From assembly GCA_044356305.1 (NCBI GenBank), contig JBIKWM010000003.1:62001-126000 (forward strand): DNA of 64,000 bases, given 5' to 3'. A model generated the notes under the pieces. That model saw nothing but the letters and a program-made list of their open reading frames with translations. It did not search any database and was not told the DNA's origin. The position numbers and the translations under genes are program-made. The stretch comes from JBIKWM01 sp044356305 (GTDB lineage Bacteria; Bacteroidota; Bacteroidia; UBA10329). Below, one piece after another: positions 53,431 through 63,221 of the stretch; position 1 is the stretch's first letter; every line of letters starts with the position of its first letter.

Positions 53431-54117
53431 ATGCTAAAATTTCAGGAGACGCTGCCACAGATGGAGTACAACTCCGGCCGCGACCAGATGCGGATACCCG
53501 AATACGGCCGCAACATACAGAAGATGATAGCCCATGCCCGCACCATTGCCGACCGCGATGAGCGCACCCGTGCCGCTCAGGCCATCATCAGGGTGATGGG
53601 TCAGGTAAACCCCTACCTGCGCCAGCAGGAGGACCTCAACCACAAGCTGTGGGACCATCTCTTCATCATTGCCGATTTCGACCTCGATGTCGATTCGCCC
53701 TATCCCATCCCCCAAAAGGAACACTTCAACCAGCGCCCCGACAAGATGCCTTACTCCGAAGGGCAGATTAGGCTGCTGCACTATGGCCGCATTGTGGAGC
53801 AGATGGTGCGCAAGGTGAGCGAGGTGACCGATGACGCGGCCCGCCTGCTCATGGGGGTAGAGGTGGCCAATGTCATGAAGCGCCAGTACCTTATGTGGAA
53901 CCGCGACTCGGTGAGCGACCACATGATAGTGCGCGACCTGATCGAGCTTTCAAAAGGGCGCATACGCCTGCCCATTGAGACCGAGCTGAACAAGATGCAC
54001 GATGTGAGGCCGCAACAGCCGCTCCAGAACCAGGGTCGCTCCAACAGCGCCCACAGCAGCAAGAAGCGCAACAAGCGGGGCAATAGGAACAACAAGGGCC
54101 GCAACCCTCGTTTCTGA
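53431..54117 (+). CDS. DUF4290 family protein
   Basis: 228 residues. MEYNSGRDQMRIPEYGRNIQKMI, MGQVNPYLRQQEDLNHKLWDHLFIIADF and PYSEGQIRLLHYGRIVEQMV are the DUF4290 pattern, a Bacteroidota-restricted cytoplasmic family of unknown function usually found directly before murA, as here (9 bp). The C-terminal 40 residues are a basic, asparagine- and lysine-rich tail that could bind RNA or DNA. Confidence 0.88.
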   Translation: MLKFQETLPQMEYNSGRDQMRIPEYGRNIQKMIAHARTIADRDERTRAAQAIIRVMGQVNPYLRQQEDLNHKLWDHLFIIADFDLDVDSPYPIPQKEHFNQRPDKMPYSEGQIRLLHYGRIVEQMVRKVSEVTDDAARLLMGVEVANVMKRQYLMWNRDSVSDHMIVRDLIELSKGRIRLPIETELNKMHDVRPQQPLQNQGRSNSAHSSKKRNKRGNRNNKGRNPRF

Positions 54118-54126
54118 TCAAAGGAC

Positions 54127-55431
54127 ATGGCAAGTTTTGAGATAGTAGGAGGCCGACCGCTCAAGGGCGAGCTGGTGCCCCAGGGTGCCAAGAACGAGGC
54201 GCTGCAGATCCTGTGCGCAGTACTGCTCACAGACGAGACCGTCACCATATCCAACATCCCCGACATCAGGGATGTCAACAAGCTCATCGACCTGCTCGGT
54301 GCCATGGGCGTCCAGGTCCAGCGCTTGGACAAGGACACCTACACCTTCAGGGCCGATAGGGTTGACCTCGATTATCTGCTCACTGACGATTTCCGCAAAA
54401 AGGGCGGCAGCCTCCGTGGCAGCATGATGATCATCGGTCCGTTGCTCGCACGCTTCGGGCTGGCATACATAGCCGAGCCCGGTGGCGATAAGATTGGCCG
54501 CAGACCTGTCGATACCCACCTGCGCGGCTTCGAGAATCTCGGGGCCACCTTCAGCCACATGCGCGAGGAGCGCAGCTACCGCATCGATGGCAAGAACCTG
54601 CGCGGGGTGCACATGGTGCTCGATGAGGCATCGGTCACCGGCACTGCCAACATAGTCATGGCCGCGGCCTTGGCCAAAGGCACCACCACCATCTACAACG
54701 CAGCCTGCGAGCCTTACCTGCAGCAACTGTGCAAGATGATCAATCGCATGGGCGGCAAGATCTCGGGCATCAGCTCCAACCTCCTCACCATCGAAGGTGT
54801 GGAACGGCTGGGCGGCACCGAGCACCGCATGTTGCCCGACATGATCGAGATAGGCAGCTTCATCGGGCTGGCGGCCACCACTAACAGCGAGATCACCATA
54901 AAGAACTGCTCTATACCCGACTTGGGCAACATCCCTTCGGTCTTCCGCAAAATGGGCATAGAGATGGAATTCCGTGGCGATGATATCTACATCCCGCAGC
55001 AGGATTCCTACCGCATCCAGAGCCTCATCGATGGCAGCACACTCACCATACGCGATGGCATCTGGCCGGCCTTCACCCCCGACCTCATCTCCATTGCACT
55101 GGTCACCGCCACACAGGCTAAGGGCAGTGTGCTCATTCACCAATGGATGTTTGAGAGCAGGCTCTTTTTTGTTGACAACCTGATAGACATGGGGGCCCGC
55201 ATCATACTGTGCGACCCGCACCGGGCGGTGGTAGTGGGCTCCAACCGTGAGACAAGGCTGCGCGGCATCACCATGAGTTCGCCCGACATCAGGGCCGGGG
55301 TGGCACTGCTCATAGCCGCCCTTGCGGCCGATGGTAAGAGCGTGATAAACAACGTGGAGCAGATTGACCGCGGCTATCAGGACATCGACACCCGCCTCAA
55401 TGCCATCGGTGCTCAGATAATCAGGCGCTGA
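54127..55431 (+). CDS. murA: UDP-N-acetylglucosamine 1-carboxyvinyltransferase
   Basis: 434 residues. Substrate Lys22-Asn23 in GAKNEALQ; the catalytic loop is EPGGDKIGRRPVDTH, with Asp121 where Escherichia coli has Cys115. First committed step of peptidoglycan synthesis: enolpyruvyl transfer from phosphoenolpyruvate to UDP-GlcNAc. The aspartate form is active in other bacteria and is not alkylated by fosfomycin. Length is normal for the Bacteroidota form. Confidence 0.95.
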   Translation: MASFEIVGGRPLKGELVPQGAKNEALQILCAVLLTDETVTISNIPDIRDVNKLIDLLGAMGVQVQRLDKDTYTFRADRVDLDYLLTDDFRKKGGSLRGSMMIIGPLLARFGLAYIAEPGGDKIGRRPVDTHLRGFENLGATFSHMREERSYRIDGKNLRGVHMVLDEASVTGTANIVMAAALAKGTTTIYNAACEPYLQQLCKMINRMGGKISGISSNLLTIEGVERLGGTEHRMLPDMIEIGSFIGLAATTNSEITIKNCSIPDLGNIPSVFRKMGIEMEFRGDDIYIPQQDSYRIQSLIDGSTLTIRDGIWPAFTPDLISIALVTATQAKGSVLIHQWMFESRLFFVDNLIDMGARIILCDPHRAVVVGSNRETRLRGITMSSPDIRAGVALLIAALAADGKSVINNVEQIDRGYQDIDTRLNAIGAQIIRR

Positions 55432-55499
55432 TCGGTACGGTTGTTGCCATTCAGCGCGCGCACTTCAATCTACATTCGCAAACCGAAATAAAACGCCTC

Positions 55500-56009
55500 A
55501 TGCACAGGAACCTACTCGCAACAGCGGCACTCGTACTTGCCACCACGGCCATTATGGCCCAGAACATCGGCCTCAACGTGGGCCAGACCGCCCCTGAGCT
55601 CAAATTCAAAGATCCAGGTGGAAAGGAGATTGCCCTCAGTTCGTTGCGCGGCAAAGTGGTGCTGATAGATTTCTGGGCATCGTGGTGCGGCCCATGCCGT
55701 ATGGAGAACCCCAATGTGGTGAGCGCCTACCAGAAGTTCAAGTCGGCCAAATTCAAAGCCGCAAAGGGATTTGAGATCTATGGTGTCTCCTTGGACAAGA
55801 ACGCTGATGCATGGAAGGCCGCCATTGCCAAAGACGGGCTCAACTGGCCCAACGTAAGTGACTTGGGCGGATGGAGCTCGGCACCTGCACAGGTGTATGG
55901 TGTGAACAGCATCCCGGCCAATTTCCTGCTCGATGCCAATGGCGTGATAGTGGCCAAGAACCTGCGCGGGGCCAACTTGCATGCCGCCATTCAGCAATTG
56001 GCCAACTGA
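55500..56009 (+). CDS. TlpA/ResA-like exported thioredoxin
   Basis: 169 residues. Signal peptide (LLATAALVLATTAIMAQ), GQTAPELKFKDPGGKEIALSSLRGKVVLIDFWASWCGPCR with the redox pair WCGPC at 62-66, then YGVSLDKNADAW, and IPANFLLDANGVI with the cis-proline. TlpA-type proteins reduce or isomerise periplasmic disulfides, often in cytochrome maturation. Followed by a terminator. Confidence 0.92.
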   Translation: MHRNLLATAALVLATTAIMAQNIGLNVGQTAPELKFKDPGGKEIALSSLRGKVVLIDFWASWCGPCRMENPNVVSAYQKFKSAKFKAAKGFEIYGVSLDKNADAWKAAIAKDGLNWPNVSDLGGWSSAPAQVYGVNSIPANFLLDANGVIVAKNLRGANLHAAIQQLAN

Positions 56010-56036
56010 GGTCAGTGAAACAGATGTCTTTCGGAG

Positions 56037-56066
56037 AGGCCCCACGCAATGGGGCCTTTCTATTTT
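56037..56066 (+). terminator. Rho-independent terminator after the TlpA-like gene
   Basis: AGGCCCC-ACGCAAT-GGGGCCT, perfect 7-bp stem, followed by TTCTATTTT. Confidence 0.75.
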
Positions 56067-56168
56067 CGCGCCTCTGTGTCGTGCCCCGTGGGCCAAGTGT
56101 GACAATTTGTCCATGAATGCCCCGATGGCCCACTCCTTGATGGGCGCGCGCAGCAAATTGACCCGATC

Positions 56169-56750
56169 ATGCAAAGCGAAGAGAATAAGCCCCAGGGGCA
56201 GGACGAAGAGGTGACCGCAGTAAGTGGCGAAGAACCAAAGAGCGACCTCGACAGCCTGAAGCCTGATACCGAGAACCCAATGGATGTTGACTCGGAGTCG
56301 AGTGCCCGGCTGGCCCTGATGGAGCTGCGCAACAACGAGCTGAACGACAAATACCTGCGCCTCTACTCTGAATTTGATAATTACCGTAGGCGCACCGCCA
56401 AAGAACGTCTCGACCTGATGAAATCGGCCGGAGAGGATGTGTTCAAGCTCCTGTTGCCCGTGTTGGATGATTTTGACCGCGCCATGGCCAGCATGCAGAA
56501 GGCTACCGAAGTGGCCGCAGTGCGCGAGGGCGTAGCGCTCATACACCAGAAATTGACCAAGGAACTTGGTGGCCGCGGCCTCAGACCATTTGATCCCAAG
56601 GGCGAGGTGTTCGACCCGGAGGTGCACGAGGCCGTCACGCAATTCCCTGCCTCTGACGACATGAAGGGCAAGGTGGTGGATGTGCTCGAAAGAGGATATA
56701 CGCTGAATGATAAGGTGATACGCTTCGCCAAAGTGGTGGTCGGGGCCTGA
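56169..56750 (+). CDS. grpE: Nucleotide exchange factor GrpE
   Basis: 193 residues. Acidic disordered N-terminus (~45 residues), long coiled coil with YLRLYSEFDNYRRRTAKER, LLPVLDDFDRAM, and the beta-wing FDPEVHEAV...VLERGYTLNDKVIRFAKVVV, the GrpE signature. Releases ADP from DnaK. Followed by dnaJ after 69 bp. Confidence 0.95.
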   Translation: MQSEENKPQGQDEEVTAVSGEEPKSDLDSLKPDTENPMDVDSESSARLALMELRNNELNDKYLRLYSEFDNYRRRTAKERLDLMKSAGEDVFKLLLPVLDDFDRAMASMQKATEVAAVREGVALIHQKLTKELGGRGLRPFDPKGEVFDPEVHEAVTQFPASDDMKGKVVDVLERGYTLNDKVIRFAKVVVGA

Positions 56751-56819
56751 ATATCTGTTGAACCATATCATTTTTTCTGTGACCCATAACGAGTGACCTG
56801 ATTCCTGTAACCTCAGATA

Positions 56820-57965
56820 ATGGCCAAAAGAGACTATTACGAAGTGCTCGGAGTGAGCAAAGGCGCATCGGCCGATGAGATCAAGAAGGCTTATCGGAAG
56901 AAGGCCATCGAGTTTCACCCTGATAAGAATCCTGACGACAAGGCGGCCGAGGAGAAGTTCAAGGAGGCGGCCGAGGCGTACGAGGTGCTGAGCGATGCCC
57001 AGAAAAAGGCCAAATACGATCAGTTCGGCCATGCCGGAATGGGCGGTCAGGGCGGTTTCGGGGGCGGAGGTTTCGGGGGTGGCATGAGCATGGACGACAT
57101 CTTCTCGCAGTTCGGAGATGTGTTTGGTGGCCACTTCAACTTCGGTGGCGGTGGTGGCGGTGGCCGCAGCGTGAACCGCGGTTCCAATATCAGGGTGCGG
57201 GTCAAACTGACTCTTGAGGAGGTGGCCAACGGAGCCACCAAGAAACTGAAGGTGCCCAAGTATGTGGGCTGCGACAAATGCCACGGCTCGGGTGCCGAGG
57301 GCGGCAGCTACACCAACTGCGGCACATGTAGGGGCAGCGGCCGCGTGACCCGTGTGATGAATACCATGCTGGGCCAGATGCAGACCCAGAGCACCTGCCC
57401 CACCTGCCAGGGCGAGGGCCGGAGCATTGACCGCAAATGCACCAAGTGCTATGGCGATGGGGTGATAAAGAGCGAGGAGGTGGTAGATGTGCGCATACCG
57501 GCAGGGGTGGGGGGCGACATGCAGCTATCGGTGCGCGGCAAGGGCAATGCCGGTGCAAGGGGCGGTGTGCCGGGCGACCTGATCGTGGTCATTGAGGAGG
57601 AGGAACACCTCGAACTGAAACGCGATGGTCAGAACCTGCATTACGACCTGTATGTGAGCCTGCCCGAAGCGGCCCTTGGGGCCAGTGTTGAAGTGCCCAC
57701 CATTGATGGTAAGGCACGGATAAAGATCGATTCCGGTACGCAGAGTGGGCGGTCGTTGCGGCTTCGCGGCAAGGGCCTGCCAGAGGTGGATGGCGGCAGC
57801 CAGCGTGGCGACATCATTGTGCACGTCAACGTCTGGACCCCCAAGAACCTCAGTCGCGAGGAGCGCGATATGCTGGAGAAACTGCGCAGCTCGCCAAACT
57901 TCAGCCCTGCACCCGGCAAGGAGGAGCGAAGCTTCTTTGAGCGGATGCGCGATAGTTTCAGGTAG
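56820..57965 (+). CDS. dnaJ: Chaperone protein DnaJ
   Basis: 381 residues. J domain with IEFHPDKNP (HPD), Gly/Phe-rich linker (GGQGGFGGGGFGGG), four zinc repeats (CDKCHGSG, CGTCRGSG, CPTCQGEG, CTKCYGDG), substrate-binding domains and a C-terminal basic end. Class I (type A) DnaJ co-chaperone of DnaK. Paired with grpE; dnaK not in the window. Confidence 0.97.
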   Translation: MAKRDYYEVLGVSKGASADEIKKAYRKKAIEFHPDKNPDDKAAEEKFKEAAEAYEVLSDAQKKAKYDQFGHAGMGGQGGFGGGGFGGGMSMDDIFSQFGDVFGGHFNFGGGGGGGRSVNRGSNIRVRVKLTLEEVANGATKKLKVPKYVGCDKCHGSGAEGGSYTNCGTCRGSGRVTRVMNTMLGQMQTQSTCPTCQGEGRSIDRKCTKCYGDGVIKSEEVVDVRIPAGVGGDMQLSVRGKGNAGARGGVPGDLIVVIEEEEHLELKRDGQNLHYDLYVSLPEAALGASVEVPTIDGKARIKIDSGTQSGRSLRLRGKGLPEVDGGSQRGDIIVHVNVWTPKNLSREERDMLEKLRSSPNFSPAPGKEERSFFERMRDSFR

Positions 57966-58025
57966 TGTGCATTCTGCCTCGCCTCAACTATTCTCTACCC
58001 CATTATTTTTCAGTTCTTTGTGTGG

Positions 58026-59864
58026 ATGAAAAGCATATTTCACACGCTGGTCGTCCTGTTTATCGCCTCCCAGGCCTTTGCGCAGAAACACTGGGTGGCC
58101 GAGGATGGGGTGGATCATCCGATAGATGCCCTCACGGCCCAGGTGACATGGGGCACTGACCATTGGCCCACAGATACCGCACGGATCCGCGAAAAGCTGA
58201 TGGAGGTTGTGCCGGCCCTGAGTACCACCGGTTCGGGCCTGCGCCTGGCAGCACACATCAGTAGCCCAGGTGGCGAGCATTTCCGCTATGTGCAGACGCT
58301 CAATGGCCGCGAGGTGTATCGTGGTGTAGTGAAGGTTAACCTCACCAAGGGAGGCCGCATGCTCTCATTGGCCGATCATACACTTCCCACCGATAAGGTG
58401 TCCGATACCTTTTTTCCACCTCATGGTCCCTATCATCAGGGCCTGCTGGAGCACTATTCCTATCCGCCCAACGGGAAACTGGAGAAGTACACCTTGGATG
58501 AGGTATTCTTTCAGGATGAGAATGGCAATATGCTGCCCTGCATCCGCCTTGCGGTGCTCGATGGTCTGGGCCGGGCATATGAGATGATACTGAACAAGGA
58601 GGTCAGGGTCGTGTACCAGAACGACCTGTTGGCATACGCATCGGCCCCTTTGGCGCCCATAGACACGCTGGTGAGCATGAGTGTGTTCATGCCCGACCCG
58701 CTCACCACGGCCGGATTGCAGTACGGGTCGCCATTTGTGGACAACAACGATCAGGATGTGGCGCAGATCAATGCCGAGCGGGTGACGGCTCAGGCCCGTG
58801 TGACATTCGATAACGGCATTTTCTCACTTGAAGGGCCGTATGCCAAGATTGAGGATACCAGTTCACCTACCGTGGTGCCGGCCACATCCACCACAGATGT
58901 GTTCACCTTCAACCGCAGTCAGGACGGATTTGAGGACATCAATGCCTATTACCACATCACGGCATTTCAGGCCTATATCCAGAGCCTCGGGTTCAACAAC
59001 CTGGTCAATTACCCCATCAGCATTGACACGCATGCGCTGAGCGGGTCTGATAACAGCAACTTCAATCCGGCCTCGAGCCCGCCACGGCTCTCGTTCGGTG
59101 AAGGTGGTGTGGACGATGCCGAAGATGCCGATGTGATCATTCACGAATACGGGCATGCCATCATGCACTCTGCGGCACCGGGCACCAACAATGGCACCGA
59201 GCGCAAAGCGCTTGATGAGGCCGTGGGCGATTATTTCGCCTCATCGTATTCGCGCGCACTCAATCCGTTCGGGTGGGACCGCGTTTTCAGTTGGGACGGG
59301 CACAACGAGTTCTGGGCTGGCCGCAGCACCATCAGCACCGACCATTACCCCGAGGACCTGAACATGAACCTGTACTCTGATGCCGACATCTGGAGCGCTA
59401 CTCTGATGCAAATATGGGGCGATATAGGCCGCGAGGTGACCGATGCCATCATGATGCAGGCCGCCTTCAGTTTCTTCGAGGGTATGAGCATGAGCCAGGC
59501 CGCAGTGATCTTCATTCAGGCCGACACGGTCCTGTTCGGTGGATCGCATTTCACCCCCATCCGCCAGCGCATGTACGACCGGGGGCTGATACCCTGGAAC
59601 GTGGATGTGGCGCAGACGGTAGACCGGCCTTATCAGGTGCTCGGCATGAGCGGATATGCCGCAGGGACCGATGATCTGGTGATACGACTGGCAGACTCAA
59701 AGGCCGGGCGCTTTGACGTGATCGATGCCTTGGGCCGCACAGTGGCCTCCGACCTTTTCAGTGGGTCAGAGGTGCGGGTGCCTCCCGCCACCTGCAAAGG
59801 GGCGCACATCATCCGCATCAGCACCACCGAAGGAATATGGTCAGTGCGGGCGGTAGGGCTGTGA
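58026..59864 (+). CDS. T9SS-secreted M36/M4-like metalloprotease
   Basis: 612 residues from ATG 58026 (GTG at 58020 is also possible). Signal peptide ending SQAFAQ; propeptide-like N-terminal half with FRYVQTLNGREVYRGVVKVN, an FTP-type segment. Zinc site HEYGHA at ~372-377 with EAVGDYFASS ~25 residues on, the gluzincin glutamate. YYHITAFQAYIQSLGF precedes it as in M36 fungalysin-like enzymes. Ends with a degenerate T9SS tail (RFDVIDALGRTVASDLFSG ... HIIRISTTEGIWSVRAV). Probably a secreted, self-inhibited peptidase. Confidence 0.8.
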   Translation: MKSIFHTLVVLFIASQAFAQKHWVAEDGVDHPIDALTAQVTWGTDHWPTDTARIREKLMEVVPALSTTGSGLRLAAHISSPGGEHFRYVQTLNGREVYRGVVKVNLTKGGRMLSLADHTLPTDKVSDTFFPPHGPYHQGLLEHYSYPPNGKLEKYTLDEVFFQDENGNMLPCIRLAVLDGLGRAYEMILNKEVRVVYQNDLLAYASAPLAPIDTLVSMSVFMPDPLTTAGLQYGSPFVDNNDQDVAQINAERVTAQARVTFDNGIFSLEGPYAKIEDTSSPTVVPATSTTDVFTFNRSQDGFEDINAYYHITAFQAYIQSLGFNNLVNYPISIDTHALSGSDNSNFNPASSPPRLSFGEGGVDDAEDADVIIHEYGHAIMHSAAPGTNNGTERKALDEAVGDYFASSYSRALNPFGWDRVFSWDGHNEFWAGRSTISTDHYPEDLNMNLYSDADIWSATLMQIWGDIGREVTDAIMMQAAFSFFEGMSMSQAAVIFIQADTVLFGGSHFTPIRQRMYDRGLIPWNVDVAQTVDRPYQVLGMSGYAAGTDDLVIRLADSKAGRFDVIDALGRTVASDLFSGSEVRVPPATCKGAHIIRISTTEGIWSVRAVGL

Positions 59865-59884
59865 TGCCCTTTTCAGAAAAAGAA

Positions 59885-59917
59885 AGCCCCGAACCATGAC
59901 GGTACCGGGGCTTTTTT
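59885..59917. terminator. Bidirectional rho-independent terminator
   Basis: AGCCCCG ... CGGGGCT, 7-bp stem, A-rich on the left and T-run on the right, between two convergent T9SS genes. Confidence 0.8.
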
Positions 59918-59933
59918 CTGGATGGATGGATGA

Positions 59934-61007
59934 TCAGCGCACCACGACCATCTTCTTCACCATACCGGTGTCGCCCACGCGGAGGTTATAGAAATAGGTG
60001 CCGGGGCTCAGTTGCCCATCGGCAATGGTGACGCTGTGGCGGCCTGCTGTGCGCTCGCCTTCGTTGAACTGGGCGGCCAAGCGGCCCGATGCATCATACA
60101 CGTTCAGGCTCACCTTGTCAGAGGCGCGCTGGAGCTCGTAGCTGATCACAATATCGCCAGCGGCAGGGTTCGGGCTGTTCTGGCCCAGTTTCATGCCATT
60201 AAGGAATGATTCCTCATCTATGCCGGTGCCACTCTGCACGATCGGGAACAGGCCAACATTCACATCGAGTCCGCCCTGGAGCATTGCAGTGGTCTTAACC
60301 CATGCGTTAGCACCGCCCTGTGGGGCCTGTACCCTGATGTTGGTCCACGTCATAGTACCATCTGAGTCTCCATCCTCATCGGCAAAAAGTGCCACAGTAT
60401 CCACAGATGTGCCGTAGAGAGCCGAGATATCAAGAGCAACCGCGAAATCGGTGCTGACAAAGACAGGGCTTGCAAACTCCACGAAAGTGGGCACTATGAG
60501 ACCACCGGCACCCACATTCAGGTCAGCGAAAGGAAGTGCCACTGATCCAAGGGTCTGATCCGGACCCGGTGCATCGGGGGTCTGGGCCTGAGGGTCGGAA
60601 ATGGCCTTGTTGTCGGCAATGGAATAGAGGCGCACAGTCAGGTCGCCCTGGGTTGCATTCTGCGGGCTGGCCACTCCGGCCAGAATCATGGCACCTGTCA
60701 CGTCATAGTCATCATTCACAATATGACCCGCAGCCAATTGATGTGTGGTCTGGGTGATGTCGATGCCCTGAACACTCTGCACCAGTACGCTCGAACCGAA
60801 CACATAACCGGTCTGCGCACCATACAGGATGATGTTGTGCTGCTGGAAATCGGCCCAACCAAGTGTATCGTTGGTCACAGCTACCCCGGCTGTGCTGGGC
60901 GCTATGCCACCGGCCGGTATGGCGGTGTAGGTCTGGGTAATCAGGTTCTGTGCCGAGCTGCCAGAGGCAATGGCGACAAGAAGGGCGGGGAGTACAGTTT
61001 TTTTCAT
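59934..61007 (-). CDS. T9SS type A sorting-domain protein, unknown function
   Basis: 357 residues from ATG 61007. Signal peptide (PALLVAIASGSSAQ), a beta-rich body (GGIAPSTAGVAVTNDTLGW, AVALDISALYGTSVDTVALF) and a clear T9SS tail: NSPNPAAGDIVISYELQRAS, VSLNVYDASGRLAAQFNEGE, LSPGTYFYNLRVGDTGMVKKMVVVR. Body not recognised. Convergent with the metalloprotease, sharing a terminator. Confidence 0.8.
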   Translation of the reverse strand: MKKTVLPALLVAIASGSSAQNLITQTYTAIPAGGIAPSTAGVAVTNDTLGWADFQQHNIILYGAQTGYVFGSSVLVQSVQGIDITQTTHQLAAGHIVNDDYDVTGAMILAGVASPQNATQGDLTVRLYSIADNKAISDPQAQTPDAPGPDQTLGSVALPFADLNVGAGGLIVPTFVEFASPVFVSTDFAVALDISALYGTSVDTVALFADEDGDSDGTMTWTNIRVQAPQGGANAWVKTTAMLQGGLDVNVGLFPIVQSGTGIDEESFLNGMKLGQNSPNPAAGDIVISYELQRASDKVSLNVYDASGRLAAQFNEGERTAGRHSVTIADGQLSPGTYFYNLRVGDTGMVKKMVVVR

Positions 61008-61063
61008 GTCAGGAGACTGATTTGGGATTAGGGCCGTGAAAGTAGCTCGAAATCCGTTGTCGG

Positions 61064-62053
61064 TCAACGACCCAGCTCGGCCCACAGCATATCCTTGAGC
61101 TGCTGCAGCCCTTTGCCCGTGACAGAGGAGATGGCGACTTTCGGAACCTTGACCTTCACCGTCTTCAGGAGGTCAGCGGTAAGTTCATCATCGAGCATGT
61201 CGCACTTTGAAATGGCCAGAATGATCCGCTTGTCCAACATCTCCGGGTTGTACTGCTTCAGTTCGTTGAGCAGGATCTTGTACTCCTTGTTGATGTCGGC
61301 ACTGTCGGCCGGGATCATGAACAGCAGCACCGAGTTGCGCTCGATGTGGCGCAGGAACCGGAGCCCGATGCCCTTTCCGGTGTGGGCCCCCTCAATGATG
61401 CCCGGTATGTCGGCCATCACGAACGAACGGTTGTCGCGGTAGTTCACAATGCCCAGATTGGGCACCAGAGTGGTGAATGGATAATCGGCAATCTCAGGTT
61501 TGGCGGCCGATACCGAGCTGAGCAACGTGCTCTTGCCCGCATTGGGAAACCCGACCAGGCCCACATCGGCCAGCAGTTTAAGCTCAAGCACCCGCCATTG
61601 CTCCTGTCCGGGCTCACCGGGCTGGGCATAGGTGGGGGTCTGATGTGTGGCTGTGGCAAAGTTCCAATTGCCGAGGCCGCCCCGGCCGCCCGGCAGCAGG
61701 ATCACCTCCTGCCCATCCTCGGTCACCTCGCACAGTATCTCATCGGTGTCGGGATCCTTGGCCACAGTGCCCAGCGGCACCTCGAGCACCTCATCGCGGC
61801 CCGACCGGCCGGTCATGCGGTTGCGGTCTCCGCCCACCCCGTCCTCGGCCTGCACATGTTTGCGGTAGCGCAGGTGGAGCAAGGTCCACAACTGAGTGCT
61901 CCCGCGCAGGATCACGTGTCCGCCCCGGCCACCGTCACCCCCGTCAGGGCCGCCTTTGGGCAATCCTTTGGCGCGGTACAGATGCGCACTGCCTGCCCCA
62001 CCCTTTCCCGAGCGGCAGCAGATCCTTACGTGGTCTATGAAATTTGACTGCAA
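61064..62053 (-). CDS. obg: GTPase Obg
   Basis: 329 residues. Glycine-rich Obg fold (GKGGAGSAHLYRAKGLPKGGPDGGDGGRGGHV), then G domain with P-loop FPNAGKST, switch DYPFTTLVPNLGIV, DIPGIIEG and SKCDML. Ribosome-assembly/stringent-response GTPase. The C-terminal OCT domain is absent, as is normal in Bacteroidota. 9 bp upstream neighbour is adk on the same strand. Confidence 0.96.
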   Translation of the reverse strand: MQSNFIDHVRICCRSGKGGAGSAHLYRAKGLPKGGPDGGDGGRGGHVILRGSTQLWTLLHLRYRKHVQAEDGVGGDRNRMTGRSGRDEVLEVPLGTVAKDPDTDEILCEVTEDGQEVILLPGGRGGLGNWNFATATHQTPTYAQPGEPGQEQWRVLELKLLADVGLVGFPNAGKSTLLSSVSAAKPEIADYPFTTLVPNLGIVNYRDNRSFVMADIPGIIEGAHTGKGIGLRFLRHIERNSVLLFMIPADSADINKEYKILLNELKQYNPEMLDKRIILAISKCDMLDDELTADLLKTVKVKVPKVAISSVTGKGLQQLKDMLWAELGR

Positions 62054-62062
62054 ATTCTTGGT

Positions 62063-62641
62063 TCAGAGTACCTGCGCATCAATGGCATGGCAGATCCGGT
62101 TGAAAATCTCATCAATGGACCCAACGCCATGGATCAGCCTTAGCTTCTCCTGCGCCTTATAGAAATCGGCCACAGGAGCTGTCTCTCTATTGTAAACAGC
62201 AATGCGGTTGGCTATCACCTCAGGGTCGGCATCATCGGCACGGCCGCTGTCAACGGCCCGTTTGCGCAGCCGCTCCCTGAGTTCAGCCTCGGGCACATCC
62301 AGAGCCACCATCACACTTACCGATGAGCCTTTTTTCGCAAGCAGTTCATCAAGCGCCATGGCCTGAGCGGATGTGCGGGGAAATCCGTCAAAAATGAACC
62401 CTTTGGCATCCGGGTTCTTCTCCACCACATCGGCCAGCATGTCAATGGTCACGCTGTCGGGCACCAGTTCGCCCTTGTCCATATAGCTTTTGGCCAGGGT
62501 GCCGAGGGCCGTCTGGCCTTTGATGTTGGCGCGGAACACATCGCCTGTTGAGATGTGCACCAGTCCGTAACGCTTGATGATGTATTCGCTCTGTGTGCCT
62601 TTCCCGGCTCCGGGAGGGCCGAACAGTACAAGGTTCAACAT
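62063..62641 (-). CDS. adk: Adenylate kinase
   Basis: 192 residues, short form without zinc in the LID. P-loop GPPGAGKGTQS, HISTGDVFR, GFIFDGFPRT, and LID RLRKRAVDSGRADDADPEVI. Interconverts ATP + AMP and 2 ADP. Lies between hpt (4 bp) and obg (9 bp), all minus strand, so one operon. Confidence 0.97.
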   Translation of the reverse strand: MLNLVLFGPPGAGKGTQSEYIIKRYGLVHISTGDVFRANIKGQTALGTLAKSYMDKGELVPDSVTIDMLADVVEKNPDAKGFIFDGFPRTSAQAMALDELLAKKGSSVSVMVALDVPEAELRERLRKRAVDSGRADDADPEVIANRIAVYNRETAPVADFYKAQEKLRLIHGVGSIDEIFNRICHAIDAQVL

Positions 62642-62645
62642 GGGG

Positions 62646-63200
62646 TCAGAGGGCTTTGGAAGTTGGGTCGAGTTGATAGATCAGCGGCAGATTGCGTCCC
62701 AGCCCATCGTAATCGAGGCCGTAGCCCACCACGAAACGGTCAGGGATCTCGATGCCGATATGATCAATGGGATAATCGCCTTTGAAGGCATCGGGTTTGT
62801 ACAGAAGCGAGACCAGGGTCACCGAACTGGCTCCGGCACCTTTTACGCGTTGGCGCAGCGCACCCATGGTCAGGCCGGTGTCGATGATATCTTCCACAAT
62901 GATCACATCGCGGCCCCGCACATCGGCCCCGATGGGCATCTCCTCGCGCACCTCGCCTGTTGACGATGTGCCACGGTACGAGCTCACACGGATGAAGGCC
63001 ACCTCGCACTCGCAGCGCAACTGCTTGAACAGATCTGCCCCGAAAACGAACGCACCGTTGAGCACCACAACGAAAAGGGGGCGCCTGCCCTCAAACCTGG
63101 TGTTCAGGTCGGTGGCCAGACGGGCCACGGCACGGTCAATCTCCACCTTATCGATGTAGGGTCTGAAAGTGAGGTCGTGCAGGGTCACAGCTTCGGCCAT
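62646..63200 (-). CDS. hpt: Hypoxanthine phosphoribosyltransferase
   Basis: 184 residues from ATG 63200 (18 upstream codons rejected because the promoter box lies there). PRPP loop VVIVEDIIDTGLTMG, substrate loop VRVSSYRGTSSTG with mobile Ser-Tyr-like SSYRG, and FVVGYGLDYDGLGRNLP near the C-terminus. Salvages hypoxanthine/guanine. Heads the hpt-adk-obg operon. Confidence 0.95.
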   Translation of the reverse strand: MAEAVTLHDLTFRPYIDKVEIDRAVARLATDLNTRFEGRRPLFVVVLNGAFVFGADLFKQLRCECEVAFIRVSSYRGTSSTGEVREEMPIGADVRGRDVIIVEDIIDTGLTMGALRQRVKGAGASSVTLVSLLYKPDAFKGDYPIDHIGIEIPDRFVVGYGLDYDGLGRNLPLIYQLDPTSKAL

Positions 63201-63221
63201 GGAGGGGTCCGGATGGGGCGG

